In this document: positions 42,741 to 53,298 of the stretch, piece after piece
Layout: each line of letters opens with the position of its first letter
Position numbering within the stretch: position 1 is the first letter of the stretch
NCBI RefSeq assembly: GCF_006376615.1
Contig: NZ_VEXQ01000006.1
Location: forward strand, 1-64,000
DNA: 64,000 nt
Origin: Buttiauxella sp. B2
GTDB taxonomy: Bacteria > Pseudomonadota > Gammaproteobacteria > Enterobacterales > Enterobacteriaceae
Direction of reading: 5' to 3'
The notes under the pieces: generated by a model
Told to the model about the DNA's origin: nothing
The model's input: the letters and a program-made list of their open reading frames with translations, nothing else
Database searches by the model: none
Position numbers and translations under genes: made by a program

Positions 42741-43319
42741 TTAACGCGCGTTCGCTTTAATAAAGTCGTGAACGCTGGTGTCCTGAGCCATATCAGCAAT
42801 TGTATCGGTCAGTACGGAGTTCACCGCATTGGCAATATTCTTGTTGGTGGCCTGGAACGCACCTTCTACGTTGTAGTTGGAACGGTAGTTTTTGGTCATC
42901 TTGTTACCGTTTTTCGCCGTCGCAATAATCACGATATCTGCTTTGGTGGCGATGTTGTAACGCACGCTGCCTTGAGACACGTCAGCATACAACTGGTTTA
43001 CGATGATTTGCAGGTCAACCGGGCTGTTTGGCCCAACCATATAGCCACGGGCGGTCATCTGCTTTTCCAGCACTTCTTGCAATAAGAAGCGCAAATCGCG
43101 AGATGGAGTCAGTGTAACTAGTTGGTTATCACGAGTGACTTTAGCCAGAGCCTGGTCTGTACGTTGGTCAGCACCGTTGATGCTAACAGTCACACCCATC
43201 AGGCTTGGGTCTTGCTGTGGCAAGCTGATAGTTGGTGAAACATCAATGGTCGTTGGTGGTGTTGCACAGCTGGCCAGCATAAAAATGGCGACCAACGGGA
43301 AGATTAATTTTTTTAACAT
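42741..43319 (-). CDS. yajG: Lipoprotein YajG
   Basis: A 192-residue lipoprotein with lipobox MLASC (Cys18) and a YajG domain (PTTIDVSPTISLPQQDPSL, then VNQLYADVSQGSVRYNIATK). The function is not established. It is 48 nt upstream of ampG and probably cotranscribed with it. Confidence 0.94.
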   Translation of the reverse strand: MLKKLIFPLVAIFMLASCATPPTTIDVSPTISLPQQDPSLMGVTVSINGADQRTDQALAKVTRDNQLVTLTPSRDLRFLLQEVLEKQMTARGYMVGPNSPVDLQIIVNQLYADVSQGSVRYNIATKADIVIIATAKNGNKMTKNYRSNYNVEGAFQATNKNIANAVNSVLTDTIADMAQDTSVHDFIKANAR

Positions 43320-43629
43320 GTTCGCTATCTCAATGTACTCAAAGGGCAGGCAGATAAAAAATCACGCCATCATAACACTGCGGTTGCCCAGGGGAAGTAG
43401 TTAACGCACGTAATTTCATCGCGTTGCGCTTTTCCTGAGCAGTTGCAACGCTATCTGACCATTTTGTTCTCAATAAGTGCAGTAATCACATTAAGCTACA
43501 GAGGCTTGGGTAAGAAATCAGGACGAAAGCTAAATTATTGTTGGAATTCCGTTATTAAAACGGCTAAAAGCGGCTAACATTTAAAGGGATGAGTGGCATC
43601 TCTACTCTACGCAGTCGAGGAGAAAGTTC
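43320..43629. other. Divergent control region between yajG and bolA
   Basis: This 310-bp stretch has no gene. A CGGCTAA-N3-CGGCTAA direct repeat (about 43560-43577) lies 50 bp before bolA; the second copy, CGGCTAACA, weakly resembles the gearbox -10 of E. coli bolA. The evidence for a promoter is slight. Confidence 0.35.
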
Positions 43630-43947
43630 ATGATGATGCGCGAGCAAATAGAATCAAAATTAAGGGCAGCGTTTGAACCCGTGTTCCTGGAAGTCGTGGA
43701 TGAAAGCTATCGTCACAATGTCCCGGCGGGTTCAGAGAGCCATTTCAAAGTGGTTCTGGTCAGCGATCGTTTTGCGGGTGAGCGTTTCTTAAATCGTCAT
43801 CGTATGATTTACGGTAATTTAAGTGCGGAACTCTCTACCACAGTACATGCGCTGGCTCTCCATACCTACACCATAAAGGAATGGGAAGGGCTGCAGGATA
43901 CGATTTTCGCCTCCCCACCTTGCCGTGGAGCAGGGTCAATCGCCTGA
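43630..43947 (+). CDS. bolA: Transcriptional regulator / morphology protein BolA
   Basis: A 105-residue class II KH-like protein, same length as in E. coli; partners monothiol glutaredoxin (GrxD) in Fe-S trafficking and affects cell shape in stationary phase. [21 protein letters not shown] contains the conserved [11 protein letters not shown] loop and the invariant His. GAGGAG lies 8 nt before the ATG. Confidence 0.96.
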   Translation: MMMREQIESKLRAAFEPVFLEVVDESYRHNVPAGSESHFKVVLVSDRFAGERFLNRHRMIYGNLSAELSTTVHALALHTYTIKEWEGLQDTIFASPPCRGAGSIA

Positions 43948-44015
43948 AGTTAACGTTCAGGCTTGCAACAGAGGGAGCTTTTCCTTTATGTTGCGGTATA
44001 TGAATCGTGTTTTAT

Positions 44016-44041
44016 AAAACGGCCTGCGGGCCGTTTTGTTT
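44016..44041 (+). terminator. Terminator after bolA
   Basis: The 9-bp stem AAAACGGCC/GGCCGTTTT with a 4-nt loop and T-rich tail lies about 70 nt past bolA. Confidence 0.85.
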
Positions 44042-44130
44042 TGTCTGAAATAGCCCTCGTTGTCCCAGGGCTTGGGCAATAAATCCAAAAGAACTGTGAA
44101 AAGGGCCGCAGCAACACTATGTTGCCGTTC

Positions 44131-44159
44131 TCGACTCACCTTTGTGATGCCGCTATAAT
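44131..44159 (+). promoter_or_regulatory. Sigma-70 promoter of tig
   Basis: TCGACT (44131-44136) and a perfect TATAAT (44154-44159) with a 17-bp spacer lie 145 bp before the tig ATG, leaving a long leader. Confidence 0.65.
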
Positions 44160-44303
44160 GCTGCGTCTTATTTTTCGGAATGTCTTCGGGACGATTCTGA
44201 CGACAGGGAATGTGATTCTGATTCAGAAGGCATCCCGGTTCTGTGGAGCACAAATGAGTGCTTCCAGAGTTGACCGAGCACTGTGATTTTTTGAGGTAAC
44301 AAG

Positions 44304-45602
44304 ATGCAAGTTTCAGTTGAAACCACTCAGGGCCTTGGCCGCCGTCTCACGATTACTATCGCTGCAGACAGCATCGAAAACGCTGTAAAAAGCGAGCTGG
44401 TCAACGTGGCAAAAAAAGCCCGTATCGACGGTTTCCGTAAAGGAAAAGTGCCGATGACTGTAATCGCACAACGCTATGGCGCATCTGTTCGCCAGGACGT
44501 GTTGGGCGAATTGATGAGCCGCAACTTTGTTGACGCGATCATCAAAGAAAAAATCAATCCAGCTGGCGCACCAAACTACGTTCCAGGCGAATACAAACTG
44601 GGCGAAGACTTCACCTACGCGGTTGAGTTTGAAGTGTACCCGGAAGTTGAGCTGCAAGGTCTGGAAGCAATCGAAGTTGAAAAACCGGTTGTTGAAGTGA
44701 CTGACGAAGACGTTGATGCAATGCTGGACACCCTGCGTAAACAGCAGGCGACCTGGAAAGACTCAGACGCTGCTGCAACTGCAGAAGACCGCGTAACCAT
44801 CGACTTCACTGGTTCTGTAGACGGCGAAGTATTCGAAGGCGGCAAAGCGTCTGATTTCGTACTGGCAATGGGCCAGGGCCGCATGATCCCAGGTTTTGAA
44901 GACGGTCTGGTTGGTCACAAAGCTGGCGAAGAGTTCACTATCGAAGTGACCTTCCCGGAAGATTACCACGCTGAAAACCTGAAAGGTAAAGCGGCTAAGT
45001 TCGATATCGTTCTGAAGAAAGTTGAAGAACGTGAACTGCCAGAATTTACTGAAGAATTCATCAAACGTTTCGGCGTTGAAGATGGTTCTGTTGCGGGTCT
45101 GCGTACCGAAGTTCGTAAAAACATGGATCGTGAGCTGAAAGGCGCTGTGCGTAACCGCATCAAGTCTCAAGCTATCGACGGTCTGGTTAACGCGAACAAT
45201 ATCGACGTTCCTGCTGCACTGATTGACAGCGAAATCGACGTTCTGCGTCGTCAGGCTGCTCAACGTTTTGGTGGCAACGAGAAACAAGCGCTGGAACTGC
45301 CACGTGAGCTGTTCGAAGAACAAGCTAAACGTCGTGTAGTTGTTGGCCTGCTGCTGGGCGAAGTGATTCGTACCCATGAGCTGAAAGCTGACGAAGAACG
45401 CGTTAAAGGCCTGATCGAAGAAATGGCTTCTGCCTATGAAGATCCGGCTGAAGTTGTTGAGTTCTACGGCAAAAACAACGAACTGATGGACAATATGCGT
45501 AATGTTGCCCTGGAAGAACAAGCTGTTGAAGCTGTTCTGGCTAAAGCGAAAGTGTCTGAAAAAGCCACTACCTTTAGCGAACTGATGAATCAACAAGCGT
45601 AA
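44304..45602 (+). CDS. tig: Trigger factor
   Basis: A 432-residue ribosome-associated chaperone. Ribosome-binding signature GFRKGKVP at residues 43-50, a central FKBP-type prolyl isomerase domain (about 150-245; [20 protein letters not shown]) and a long helical C-terminal chaperone domain. Same length as E. coli Tig. GAGGTAAC precedes the ATG. Confidence 0.98.
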   Translation: MQVSVETTQGLGRRLTITIAADSIENAVKSELVNVAKKARIDGFRKGKVPMTVIAQRYGASVRQDVLGELMSRNFVDAIIKEKINPAGAPNYVPGEYKLGEDFTYAVEFEVYPEVELQGLEAIEVEKPVVEVTDEDVDAMLDTLRKQQATWKDSDAAATAEDRVTIDFTGSVDGEVFEGGKASDFVLAMGQGRMIPGFEDGLVGHKAGEEFTIEVTFPEDYHAENLKGKAAKFDIVLKKVEERELPEFTEEFIKRFGVEDGSVAGLRTEVRKNMDRELKGAVRNRIKSQAIDGLVNANNIDVPAALIDSEIDVLRRQAAQRFGGNEKQALELPRELFEEQAKRRVVVGLLLGEVIRTHELKADEERVKGLIEEMASAYEDPAEVVEFYGKNNELMDNMRNVALEEQAVEAVLAKAKVSEKATTFSELMNQQA

Positions 45603-45641
45603 GCATAATTTTTGGCATCATCGCCAAAATATTGCTGCATC

Positions 45642-45676
45642 AAGCCCGACACCTACAGGTGGCGGGCTTTTTTTAT
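45642..45676 (+). terminator. Terminator after tig
   Basis: The stem AGCCCG...CGGGCT with an inner CACCT/AGGTG helix is followed by seven T residues, 40 nt past tig. Confidence 0.85.
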
Positions 45677-45746
45677 CAGTGACCCTATGAAAACCCATCA
45701 ATAAAACGCAGTTTCAGGGTTAGCGTATCAAGAAAAGGTTGTTATG

Positions 45747-45776
45747 CTTGAAACAGGGAAAGCTCATCCCCATAAA
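45747..45776 (+). promoter_or_regulatory. Sigma-32 heat-shock promoter of clpP
   Basis: CTTGAAA (45747-45753), a 14-bp spacer and CCCCATAAA (45768-45776) match the sigma-32 consensus. It lies about 150 bp before the clpP ATG. Confidence 0.75.
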
Positions 45777-45923
45777 TACGGGTATGACTTGAAATTAGGA
45801 TCCCTGACTGATAATCCGTCCAATTAAGGTTGCGGGGCGCGCGAGGAGCGTAGTCTTCTTTTAGCGTCTCAAGTAGAATCAGTGCATCAGGTATCGAAGG
45901 CTTAATTATTCCAGGAGACGGAA

Positions 45924-46547
45924 ATGTCATACAGTGGCGAAAGAGATCAATTTGCACCCCATATGGCCCTGGTGCCGATGGTTGTTGAACAGACATCGCG
46001 TGGCGAGCGTTCATACGATATCTATTCCCGTCTGCTCAAGGAACGTGTCATTTTTATGACAGGCCAGGTCGAAGACCATATGGCTAATCTGATCGTAGCG
46101 CAGATGCTGTTTCTGGAAGCAGAAAACCCAGAAAAAGACATCTATCTCTACATCAACTCACCGGGTGGCGTGATTACCGCCGGTATGTCTATCTACGATA
46201 CGATGCAATTTATTAAACCAGATGTCAGCACTATCTGTATGGGGCAGGCCTGTTCAATGGGTGCCTTCTTGCTGACTGCTGGAGCTAAAGGTAAGCGTTT
46301 CTGCTTGCCAAACTCACGAGTAATGATTCACCAGCCACTGGGTGGCTACCAAGGACAAGCAACGGATATCGAAATCCATGCTCGCGAAATCCTAAAAGTG
46401 AAAGCTCGTATGAACGAACTCATGGCGCAACACACGGGCAAATCTCTTGAAGAAATAGAGAGAGACACCGAGCGTGACCGTTTCCTCGCAGCAAACGAGG
46501 CGGTAGAGTATGGCTTAGTTGACTCAATCCTGACTCACCGTAGCTAA
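45924..46547 (+). CDS. clpP: ATP-dependent Clp protease proteolytic subunit
   Basis: A 207-residue serine protease forming a double heptameric chamber. The catalytic triad Ser111, His136 and Asp185 is intact ([25 protein letters not shown]). Residue 110, Ala in E. coli, is Cys here, next to the nucleophile. CAGGAGA precedes the ATG; the E. coli enzyme loses a 14-residue propeptide. Upstream of clpX in a heat-shock operon. Confidence 0.98.
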   Translation: MSYSGERDQFAPHMALVPMVVEQTSRGERSYDIYSRLLKERVIFMTGQVEDHMANLIVAQMLFLEAENPEKDIYLYINSPGGVITAGMSIYDTMQFIKPDVSTICMGQACSMGAFLLTAGAKGKRFCLPNSRVMIHQPLGGYQGQATDIEIHAREILKVKARMNELMAQHTGKSLEEIERDTERDRFLAANEAVEYGLVDSILTHRS

Positions 46548-46677
46548 CTCCCGATAACAGTGGGCTGTATACTATAGTTGTAGTTGCGGCTTATAGCGCG
46601 CTTACGATTGGCTGCGCCGTAGAATGGCATTTGTGCCGTCCTGTAGGGTGCAAAGAAACAGAAAAGAGGTTTTACTG

Positions 46678-47952
46678 ATGACAGAAAAGCGCAAAGACGG
46701 TTCAGGCAAACTGCTGTACTGCTCTTTTTGCGGCAAAAGCCAGCATGAAGTGCGTAAACTGATTGCCGGGCCGTCAGTGTATATCTGCGATGAGTGTGTC
46801 GACTTATGTAACGACATTATTCGCGAAGAGATTAAAGAAGTCGCACCGCACCGCGAACGTAGTGCGCTACCGACTCCGCACGAAATCCGTCACCATCTTG
46901 ATGATTACGTCATTGGTCAGGAACAGGCTAAAAAAGTCCTGGCGGTTGCGGTTTACAACCATTACAAACGTCTGCGTAACGGCGATAGCACCAACGGTAT
47001 CGAACTGGGCAAAAGTAACATTCTGCTCATTGGGCCGACGGGCAGCGGGAAAACCCTGTTAGCTGAAACCCTGGCGCGTTTGCTGGATGTTCCCTTCACT
47101 ATGGCTGATGCCACAACGTTAACTGAAGCGGGTTACGTGGGTGAAGACGTAGAAAACATCATCCAGAAACTGCTACAAAAATGTGATTACGATGTGCAAA
47201 AAGCACAGCGCGGAATCGTGTATATCGATGAGATCGACAAAATCTCCCGCAAATCTGATAACCCGTCCATCACTCGTGATGTATCTGGTGAAGGTGTGCA
47301 GCAGGCGTTGCTGAAACTTATCGAAGGTACAGTTGCTGCGGTTCCACCTCAAGGTGGTCGTAAACATCCACAGCAAGAGTTCTTACAGGTTGATACCTCT
47401 AAGATTCTGTTTATCTGTGGTGGCGCATTCGCAGGCCTTGATAAAGTTATCGCTAATCGCGTCGAAACCGGTTCTGGTATCGGTTTTGGTGCGACTGTAA
47501 AAGGCAAATCTCAGAAAGCGACCGAAGGGCAGTTGTTAGGCCAGGTAGAGCCGGAAGATTTGATTAAATTTGGTTTGATCCCAGAGTTTATTGGCCGTTT
47601 ACCAGTCGTTGCTACTCTGACTGAACTGAGCGAAGACGCACTGATTCAAATCCTGAAAGAGCCGAAAAACGCCCTGACCAAACAATACCAAGCGTTGTTC
47701 AATCTGGAAGGTGTTGATCTGGAATTCCGCGACGAAGCGTTGGATGCGATTGCTAAGAAAGCCATGGCTCGTAAAACCGGTGCTCGTGGCCTGCGTTCTA
47801 TCGTTGAAGGCGCCTTGCTGGATACGATGTACGACCTTCCATCTATGGAAGATGTCGAGAAAGTGGTGATTGACGAATCCGTCATTGATGGTCAAAGCAA
47901 ACCATTATTAATTTATGGTAAGCCGGAAGCGCAACAAGCATCCGGTGAATAA
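46678..47952 (+). CDS. clpX: ATP-dependent Clp protease ATP-binding subunit ClpX
   Basis: A 424-residue AAA+ unfoldase. N-terminal zinc-binding domain with Cys15, Cys18, Cys37 and Cys40; Walker A GPTGSGKT; pore-1 loop GYVGED; Walker [10 protein letters not shown]-terminal IGF loop region IGFGATVKG for docking ClpP. The start at 46678 matches E. coli; the frame is open 18 codons upstream. Followed by a strong terminator. Confidence 0.98.
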   Translation: MTEKRKDGSGKLLYCSFCGKSQHEVRKLIAGPSVYICDECVDLCNDIIREEIKEVAPHRERSALPTPHEIRHHLDDYVIGQEQAKKVLAVAVYNHYKRLRNGDSTNGIELGKSNILLIGPTGSGKTLLAETLARLLDVPFTMADATTLTEAGYVGEDVENIIQKLLQKCDYDVQKAQRGIVYIDEIDKISRKSDNPSITRDVSGEGVQQALLKLIEGTVAAVPPQGGRKHPQQEFLQVDTSKILFICGGAFAGLDKVIANRVETGSGIGFGATVKGKSQKATEGQLLGQVEPEDLIKFGLIPEFIGRLPVVATLTELSEDALIQILKEPKNALTKQYQALFNLEGVDLEFRDEALDAIAKKAMARKTGARGLRSIVEGALLDTMYDLPSMEDVEKVVIDESVIDGQSKPLLIYGKPEAQQASGE

Positions 47953-47980
47953 TTCGCCAAAATAACCAGTCGGTTAGTAT

Positions 47981-48010
47981 AAAAAGGGGGATTTATATCC
48001 CCCTTTTGTT
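47981..48010 (+). terminator. Terminator after clpX
   Basis: The stem AAAAGGGGGA/TCCCCCTTTT followed by T-rich sequence lies 28 nt past clpX. Confidence 0.9.
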
Positions 48011-48026
48011 TTTCCTTCATTCCTGG

Positions 48027-48055
48027 CATTGAATGCTCGGGAAACATCCCCATAT
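48027..48055 (+). promoter_or_regulatory. Sigma-32 heat-shock promoter of lon
   Basis: CATTGAA (48027-48033), a 14-bp spacer and CCCCATAT (48048-48055), followed by ACTGA, strongly resemble the E. coli lon heat-shock promoter. Confidence 0.85.
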
Positions 48056-48089
48056 ACTGAATTACTTGTTGGTGATGCCATGATTCCTG

Positions 48090-48151
48090 TCATCCTTCAA
48101 GCTCAGGTGCGTGAGTTTATCTCCCCTGGGAACTTAGAGAATGAAGGGTAT
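48090..48151. repeat. ERIC-like remnant in the lon leader
   Basis: This element begins with CATCCTTCAAGC and ends with ATGAAGGGTAT, with CAGGTGCGTGAG and CCCCTGGGAA inside, reminiscent of ERIC/terminal-repeat sequences. It separates the sigma-32 promoter from the lon start. The same 12-mer occurs at 24995. Confidence 0.45.
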
Positions 48152-48204
48152 AAACAGAGGACGTCGCCCCATCACCAGGCGGACCTTAACTAAGAGAGAG
48201 CTCT

Positions 48205-50559
48205 ATGAATCCTGAGCGTTCTGAACGCATTGAAATCCCCGTATTGCCATTGCGCGATGTGGTGGTTTATCCGCACATGGTAATTCCACTGTTTGTCGGG
48301 CGAGAAAAATCCATTCGTTGCCTGGAAGCGGCCATGGATCATGATAAACAAATCATGCTGGTGGCACAGAAAGAAGCCTCGACAGATGAGCCAGGTGTAA
48401 ATGACCTGTTCTCAGTGGGAACCGTCGCATCCATATTGCAAATGCTGAAACTGCCAGACGGCACCGTAAAAGTGCTGGTTGAAGGGTTACAGCGTGCGCG
48501 TATCACCACGCTTTCTGATAACGGTGACCATTTCTCAGCTCAAGCTGAGTACCTGAATTCGCCGGCTATCGAAGAGCGCGAACAGGAAGTGCTGGTACGC
48601 ACCGCGATTAATCAGTTTGAAGGCTACATCAAACTGAACAAAAAAATCCCGCCAGAAGTGCTGACATCGTTGAACAGCATCGACGATCCTGCTCGTCTGG
48701 CTGACACAATCGCTGCACATATGCCATTGAAACTGAATGACAAACAGTCCGTTCTTGAGATGTCCGATATTAACGAACGTCTTGAATATCTGATGGCAAT
48801 GATGGAGTCCGAAATCGATCTGCTGCAGGTTGAGAAGCGTATTCGCAACCGCGTTAAAAAGCAGATGGAAAAAAGTCAGCGTGAGTACTATCTGAATGAG
48901 CAAATGAAAGCGATTCAGAAAGAACTCGGCGAAATGGACGACACGCCAGATGAAAACGAAGCGCTAAAACGCAAAATCGACGCGGCTAAAATGCCGAAAG
49001 AAGCGCGTGAAAAAACCGAAGCTGAACTGCAAAAACTGAAAATGATGTCGCCAATGTCTGCGGAAGCAACCGTGGTACGTGGTTACATTGATTGGATGGT
49101 GCAGGTTCCATGGAATGCGCGCAGTAAAGTGAAAAAAGATCTGCGCCAGGCTCAGGAAATTCTGGATACCGATCACTACGGCCTTGAGCGAGTGAAAGAT
49201 CGTATCCTGGAATACCTCGCAGTCCAGAGTCGTGTGAACAAGCTCAAAGGGCCAATTTTGTGCCTGGTTGGGCCTCCTGGTGTGGGTAAAACCTCGCTGG
49301 GCCAGTCCATCGCTCGAGCGACTGGACGTAAATACGTGCGTATGGCATTAGGTGGCGTGCGTGATGAAGCTGAAATTCGTGGTCACCGTCGTACTTATAT
49401 CGGTTCCATGCCCGGCAAGTTGATTCAGAAAATGGCGAAAGTGGGCGTTAAAAACCCATTGTTCCTGTTGGATGAAATCGACAAAATGTCTTCTGACATG
49501 CGAGGCGATCCGGCTTCTGCACTTCTGGAAGTTCTTGATCCAGAACAGAACGTGGCGTTTAACGACCACTATCTGGAAGTCGATTACGATCTAAGTGATG
49601 TGATGTTTGTGGCTACGTCTAACTCCATGAATATTCCAGCACCACTGCTGGATCGTATGGAAGTCATTCGTCTGTCCGGTTACACCGAAGATGAGAAGCT
49701 GAACATCGCCAAACAGCACCTGTTGACCAAACAGATTGAGCGTAACGCGCTGAAAAAAGGTGAGATCACGGTACACGATAGTGCAATTAGCGGCATTATT
49801 CGTTACTACACCCGTGAAGCTGGCGTACGTAGTCTGGAACGTGAAATTTCCAAACTGTGTCGAAAAGCGGTTAAACAGCTGCTGCTAGATAAAACGCTCA
49901 AGCACATCGAAATTGACGGCGATAACCTGAAAGATTTCCTTGGTGTGCAACGTTTTGACTATGGTCGCGCAGACAGCGAAAACCGTGTGGGTCAGGTGAC
50001 TGGCCTTGCGTGGACAGAAGTAGGTGGTGACCTGCTGACTATCGAAACCGCTTGTGTGCCGGGTAAAGGCAAGCTGACTTACACCGGTTCTTTGGGTGAA
50101 GTTATGCAGGAATCTATCCAGGCAGCGTTGACCGTGGTGCGTGCGCGTGCAGAGAAATTGGGCATTAATGCCGATTTCTACGAAAAACGCGACATCCACG
50201 TTCACGTACCGGAAGGTGCGACACCGAAAGACGGTCCAAGTGCCGGTATTGCGATGTGCACCGCGCTGGTATCTTGCCTGACAGGTAACCCTGTTCGTGC
50301 AGATGTGGCAATGACTGGTGAAATCACATTGCGTGGCCAGGTTCTGCCAATCGGTGGTTTGAAAGAAAAACTGCTAGCGGCACACCGTGGCGGCATTAAG
50401 ACTGTTCTGATTCCTGATGAAAATAAGCGTGATTTGGAAGAAATTCCGGACAACGTTCTCGCCGACCTGGATATCCATCCGGTGAAGCGCATCGAGGAAG
50501 TTTTGGCTCTTGCCTTACAGAATGAGCCTTACGGAATGCAGGTTGTAACCGCAAAATAG
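48205..50559 (+). CDS. lon: ATP-dependent protease Lon
   Basis: A 784-residue AAA+ serine protease degrading misfolded and regulatory proteins. N-terminal LON substrate domain ([20 protein letters not shown]), coiled coil, Walker [10 protein letters not shown] (about residue 356), Walker B FLLDEIDK, and a C-terminal protease domain with the Ser-Lys dyad (Ser679 in KDGPSAG, Lys722). Same length as E. coli Lon. Confidence 0.98.
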   Translation: MNPERSERIEIPVLPLRDVVVYPHMVIPLFVGREKSIRCLEAAMDHDKQIMLVAQKEASTDEPGVNDLFSVGTVASILQMLKLPDGTVKVLVEGLQRARITTLSDNGDHFSAQAEYLNSPAIEEREQEVLVRTAINQFEGYIKLNKKIPPEVLTSLNSIDDPARLADTIAAHMPLKLNDKQSVLEMSDINERLEYLMAMMESEIDLLQVEKRIRNRVKKQMEKSQREYYLNEQMKAIQKELGEMDDTPDENEALKRKIDAAKMPKEAREKTEAELQKLKMMSPMSAEATVVRGYIDWMVQVPWNARSKVKKDLRQAQEILDTDHYGLERVKDRILEYLAVQSRVNKLKGPILCLVGPPGVGKTSLGQSIARATGRKYVRMALGGVRDEAEIRGHRRTYIGSMPGKLIQKMAKVGVKNPLFLLDEIDKMSSDMRGDPASALLEVLDPEQNVAFNDHYLEVDYDLSDVMFVATSNSMNIPAPLLDRMEVIRLSGYTEDEKLNIAKQHLLTKQIERNALKKGEITVHDSAISGIIRYYTREAGVRSLEREISKLCRKAVKQLLLDKTLKHIEIDGDNLKDFLGVQRFDYGRADSENRVGQVTGLAWTEVGGDLLTIETACVPGKGKLTYTGSLGEVMQESIQAALTVVRARAEKLGINADFYEKRDIHVHVPEGATPKDGPSAGIAMCTALVSCLTGNPVRADVAMTGEITLRGQVLPIGGLKEKLLAAHRGGIKTVLIPDENKRDLEEIPDNVLADLDIHPVKRIEEVLALALQNEPYGMQVVTAK

Positions 50560-50591
50560 TGACCTGACGCATATTCGGTTAATAAAATCAG

Positions 50592-50628
50592 AGCTGGCTA
50601 GTGAATTGTCACTTGCCAGCTTTTTTTT
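50592..50628 (+). terminator. Terminator after lon
   Basis: A 12-bp stem with one mismatch (50592-50603 with 50610-50621) is followed by eight T residues, 33 nt past lon. Confidence 0.9.
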
Positions 50629-50769
50629 GTATCGCTACTTTAGATCGCTGGCGATGCGTGTCATTCACATCGGATGTTGTAAGGGCATGACAGGCCTGAT
50701 ATAACTGCTGCGCGGTCGCACTTTGAAGGATACTGGTGCGATATAAATTATAAAGAGAGGAAGAGAAGA

Positions 50770-51042
50770 GTGAATAAATCTCAACTGATAGACAAAATTG
50801 CCGCAGGTGCTGATATTTCTAAAGCCGCGGCTGGACGTGCATTAGACGCTGTGATTGCTTCTGTTACTGAATCTCTGCAATCCGGGGAAGATGTGGCACT
50901 GGTTGGCTTTGGAACCTTTGCTGTTCGTGAACGTGCTGCCCGTACCGGTCGTAACCCACAAACAGGTAAAGAAATCACCATCGCTGCTGCAAAAGTACCA
51001 GGTTTCCGTGCTGGTAAAGCGCTGAAAGAAGCTGTTAACTGA
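50770..51042 (+). CDS. hupB: DNA-binding protein HU-beta
   Basis: A 90-residue nucleoid protein that bends and compacts DNA as HU heterodimer. GTG start at 50770 gives [20 protein letters not shown]; the signature [20 protein letters not shown] is the DNA-binding arm with the intercalating Pro. Between lon and ppiD, as in E. coli. Confidence 0.98.
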   Translation: MNKSQLIDKIAAGADISKAAAGRALDAVIASVTESLQSGEDVALVGFGTFAVRERAARTGRNPQTGKEITIAAAKVPGFRAGKALKEAVN

Positions 51043-51085
51043 TTTAGCGTCCGTTTTTTAGGGCAAGGCAAGTAAAGTTAGGTCA

Positions 51086-51113
51086 GGGCGCATCGTTAGA
51101 TGTGCCTTTTTTT
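51086..51113 (+). terminator. Terminator after hupB
   Basis: GGCGCATC-GTTA-GATGTGCC followed by seven T residues lies 45 nt past hupB. Confidence 0.85.
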
Positions 51114-51275
51114 ATGGCTGATGGCTAATTTTGCGCATGTTTGATGCTTTGAACCCATTTTCTTGTCACAATACCCGCTTGCGCGCAGCGGCACAGCAGT
51201 ACGCGTTTTCAGGGATGCCCATATAGCGACTGCGCAGGGTTTACCATTCACACTACAGTGGAGTGTTGTTACACC

Positions 51276-53147
51276 ATGATGGACAATTTACGTACGGCGG
51301 CAAACAGCCTCGTAATCAAGATAATTTTCGGGATCATTATCGTGTCATTCATTTTGACTGGCGTGAGTGGTTACCTGATTGGCGGTAGTGCCAACTACGC
51401 CGCAAAAGTGAATGGTCAGGAAATCAGCCGCGGTCAGTTTGAAAATGCCGTTGCAAGTGAGCGTAATCGCCAGCAGCAGCAACTTGGCGAGCAGTTCTCG
51501 GTACTGGCTGGTAATGAAGGCTACATGAAGCAGATGCGCCAGCAAGTGCTGTCACGCATGGTTGATGAAGCGTTAATGGACCAATATGCCAAACATCTTG
51601 GCCTTGGCATTAGCGACGAACAAATCAAACAAGCCATCTTTAAAGAACCCGCATTCCAGAACAACGGCAAATTTGATAACGCGCGTTATACCTCTATTCT
51701 CAACAATATGGGTATGACTCCCGATCAGTACGCACAGGCACTGCGCAATCAACTGACCACACAGCAACTGATTAATGCCGTTGTGGGTACTGATTTCATG
51801 CTGACCGGTGAAACTGATGAACTGGCAGCCCTGGTATCACAGCAGCGAGTGGTTCGTGAAGCCACAATTGATGTGAATGCTCTGGCCGCGAAGCAAGAAG
51901 CTTCCGAGCAGGAAATCAACTCAAGCTACGAGCAAAACAAAAACAACTACATTGCGCCTGAGCAATTCAAAGTCAGCTACATCATGCTTGATGCAGCTTC
52001 CCAGAAGGTTGAAGTGGCGGATACTGATATCCAGGCATACTACGACCAGCATCAGGACGAGTTCACTCAGCCGCAGCGTAACCGCTACAGCGTGATTCAG
52101 ACCAAAACTGAAGCCGAAGCTAAAGCGATTCTTGATGAGCTGAACAAAAACGGTGATTTTGCTGCACTGGCAAAAGAAAAATCTGCTGACATCATTTCCG
52201 CCCGCAAAGGTGGTGATATGGGTTGGTTGGAGCCAGGTACGACTCCTGACGAGCTGAAAAACGCCGGTCTGAAAGACAAAGGTCAGCTGTCTGGCGTTAT
52301 CAAATCTTCTGTTGGATTCTTAGTGGTACGTCTCGACGACATTCAGCCAGCGCAAACCAAGCCGCTGTCGGAAGTGAAAGACGCCATTGCTGCGAAAGTG
52401 AAACAAGAAAAAGCGGTCGATGCATATTATGCGCTGCAACAGAAAGTCAGCGACGCGGCAAGCAACGACAACCAGTCTCTGGCTAGTGCAGAGCAGGTAG
52501 CCGGTGTTAAAGCGGTTGAGACTGGCTGGTTTGGTCACGATAACTTACCTGCTGAGCTGAACTTCAAACCTGTTTCAGATGCCATTTTCAATGGTGGACT
52601 GGTTGGTGTTGGTGGTACTCCGGGTAGCAACTCTGACATCATCACCGTTGATGGCGACCGTGCGTTTATCATACGTATTGCTGAGCATAAAGCTGAAGCT
52701 GTTAAGCCTTTAGCTGAAGTTCGTGACCAGGTTATCGCACAGGTGAAACGCCAGAAAGCTGAGCAACAAGCGAAGCTGGATGCTGACAAACTACTGAACG
52801 CACTGAAGTTGGGCAAAGGTGTTGATGAAATGAAAGCGGCTGGTTTGAGCTTCGGTGAAGCGAAAACGCTGACCCGTACAGGTCAGGACCCAATCAGCCA
52901 GGCTGCGTTCAATCTGCCATTACCAGCTAAAGACAAACCAGTCTACGGTGTGGCTAATGACATGCAGGGCAACGTTGTATTGTTAGCGCTGGATGAAGTT
53001 AAGCCTGGTGATATGCCAGCAGAACAGAAAAAAGCAATGGTTCAGGGGATCACCCAGAACAACGCCCAAATTTCTTTCGAAGCGTTGATGGCTAATCTGC
53101 GCAAAGAAGCAAAAATTAAGATGGGCGATAGCATCGACCAGCAGTAA
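51276..53147 (+). CDS. ppiD: Periplasmic folding chaperone PpiD
   Basis: A 623-residue inner-membrane-anchored SurA-like chaperone at the SecYEG exit. One TM helix (about 15-35; LVIKIIFGIIIVSFILTGVS), SurA-N-like region, and a parvulin domain (about 265-355; FTQPQRNRYSVIQTKTEAEA, GGDMGWLEPG) that is inactive in E. coli. The start at 51276 equals the E. coli N-terminus MMD.LRTAANSLV. Confidence 0.97.
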   Translation: MMDNLRTAANSLVIKIIFGIIIVSFILTGVSGYLIGGSANYAAKVNGQEISRGQFENAVASERNRQQQQLGEQFSVLAGNEGYMKQMRQQVLSRMVDEALMDQYAKHLGLGISDEQIKQAIFKEPAFQNNGKFDNARYTSILNNMGMTPDQYAQALRNQLTTQQLINAVVGTDFMLTGETDELAALVSQQRVVREATIDVNALAAKQEASEQEINSSYEQNKNNYIAPEQFKVSYIMLDAASQKVEVADTDIQAYYDQHQDEFTQPQRNRYSVIQTKTEAEAKAILDELNKNGDFAALAKEKSADIISARKGGDMGWLEPGTTPDELKNAGLKDKGQLSGVIKSSVGFLVVRLDDIQPAQTKPLSEVKDAIAAKVKQEKAVDAYYALQQKVSDAASNDNQSLASAEQVAGVKAVETGWFGHDNLPAELNFKPVSDAIFNGGLVGVGGTPGSNSDIITVDGDRAFIIRIAEHKAEAVKPLAEVRDQVIAQVKRQKAEQQAKLDADKLLNALKLGKGVDEMKAAGLSFGEAKTLTRTGQDPISQAAFNLPLPAKDKPVYGVANDMQGNVVLLALDEVKPGDMPAEQKKAMVQGITQNNAQISFEALMANLRKEAKIKMGDSIDQQ

Positions 53148-53194
53148 CAATCTTCGGCGTTTCTCGCAGTTCACTGTAACGCTATGCAACATTC

Positions 53195-53218
53195 AAAGGC
53201 CGCTTTCGCGGCCTTTTC
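53195..53218 (+). terminator. Terminator after ppiD
   Basis: AAAGGCCGC-TTTC-GCGGCCTTTT lies 48 nt past ppiD and ends in a T-run. Confidence 0.85.
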
Positions 53219-53298
53219 CACATTTGAAGTTTGCTATTTGTTCCTGTTTTTTTCTCCCGTTACGGTGGCTTCGCTGTCAACACACAAGGAGGAACAGC

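Noticed and set aside
45742-46014. 90-codon antisense frame across the clpP leader and start
   Set aside because: It overlaps the heat-shock promoter and the first clpP codons, which explain the sequence; no independent coding signal.
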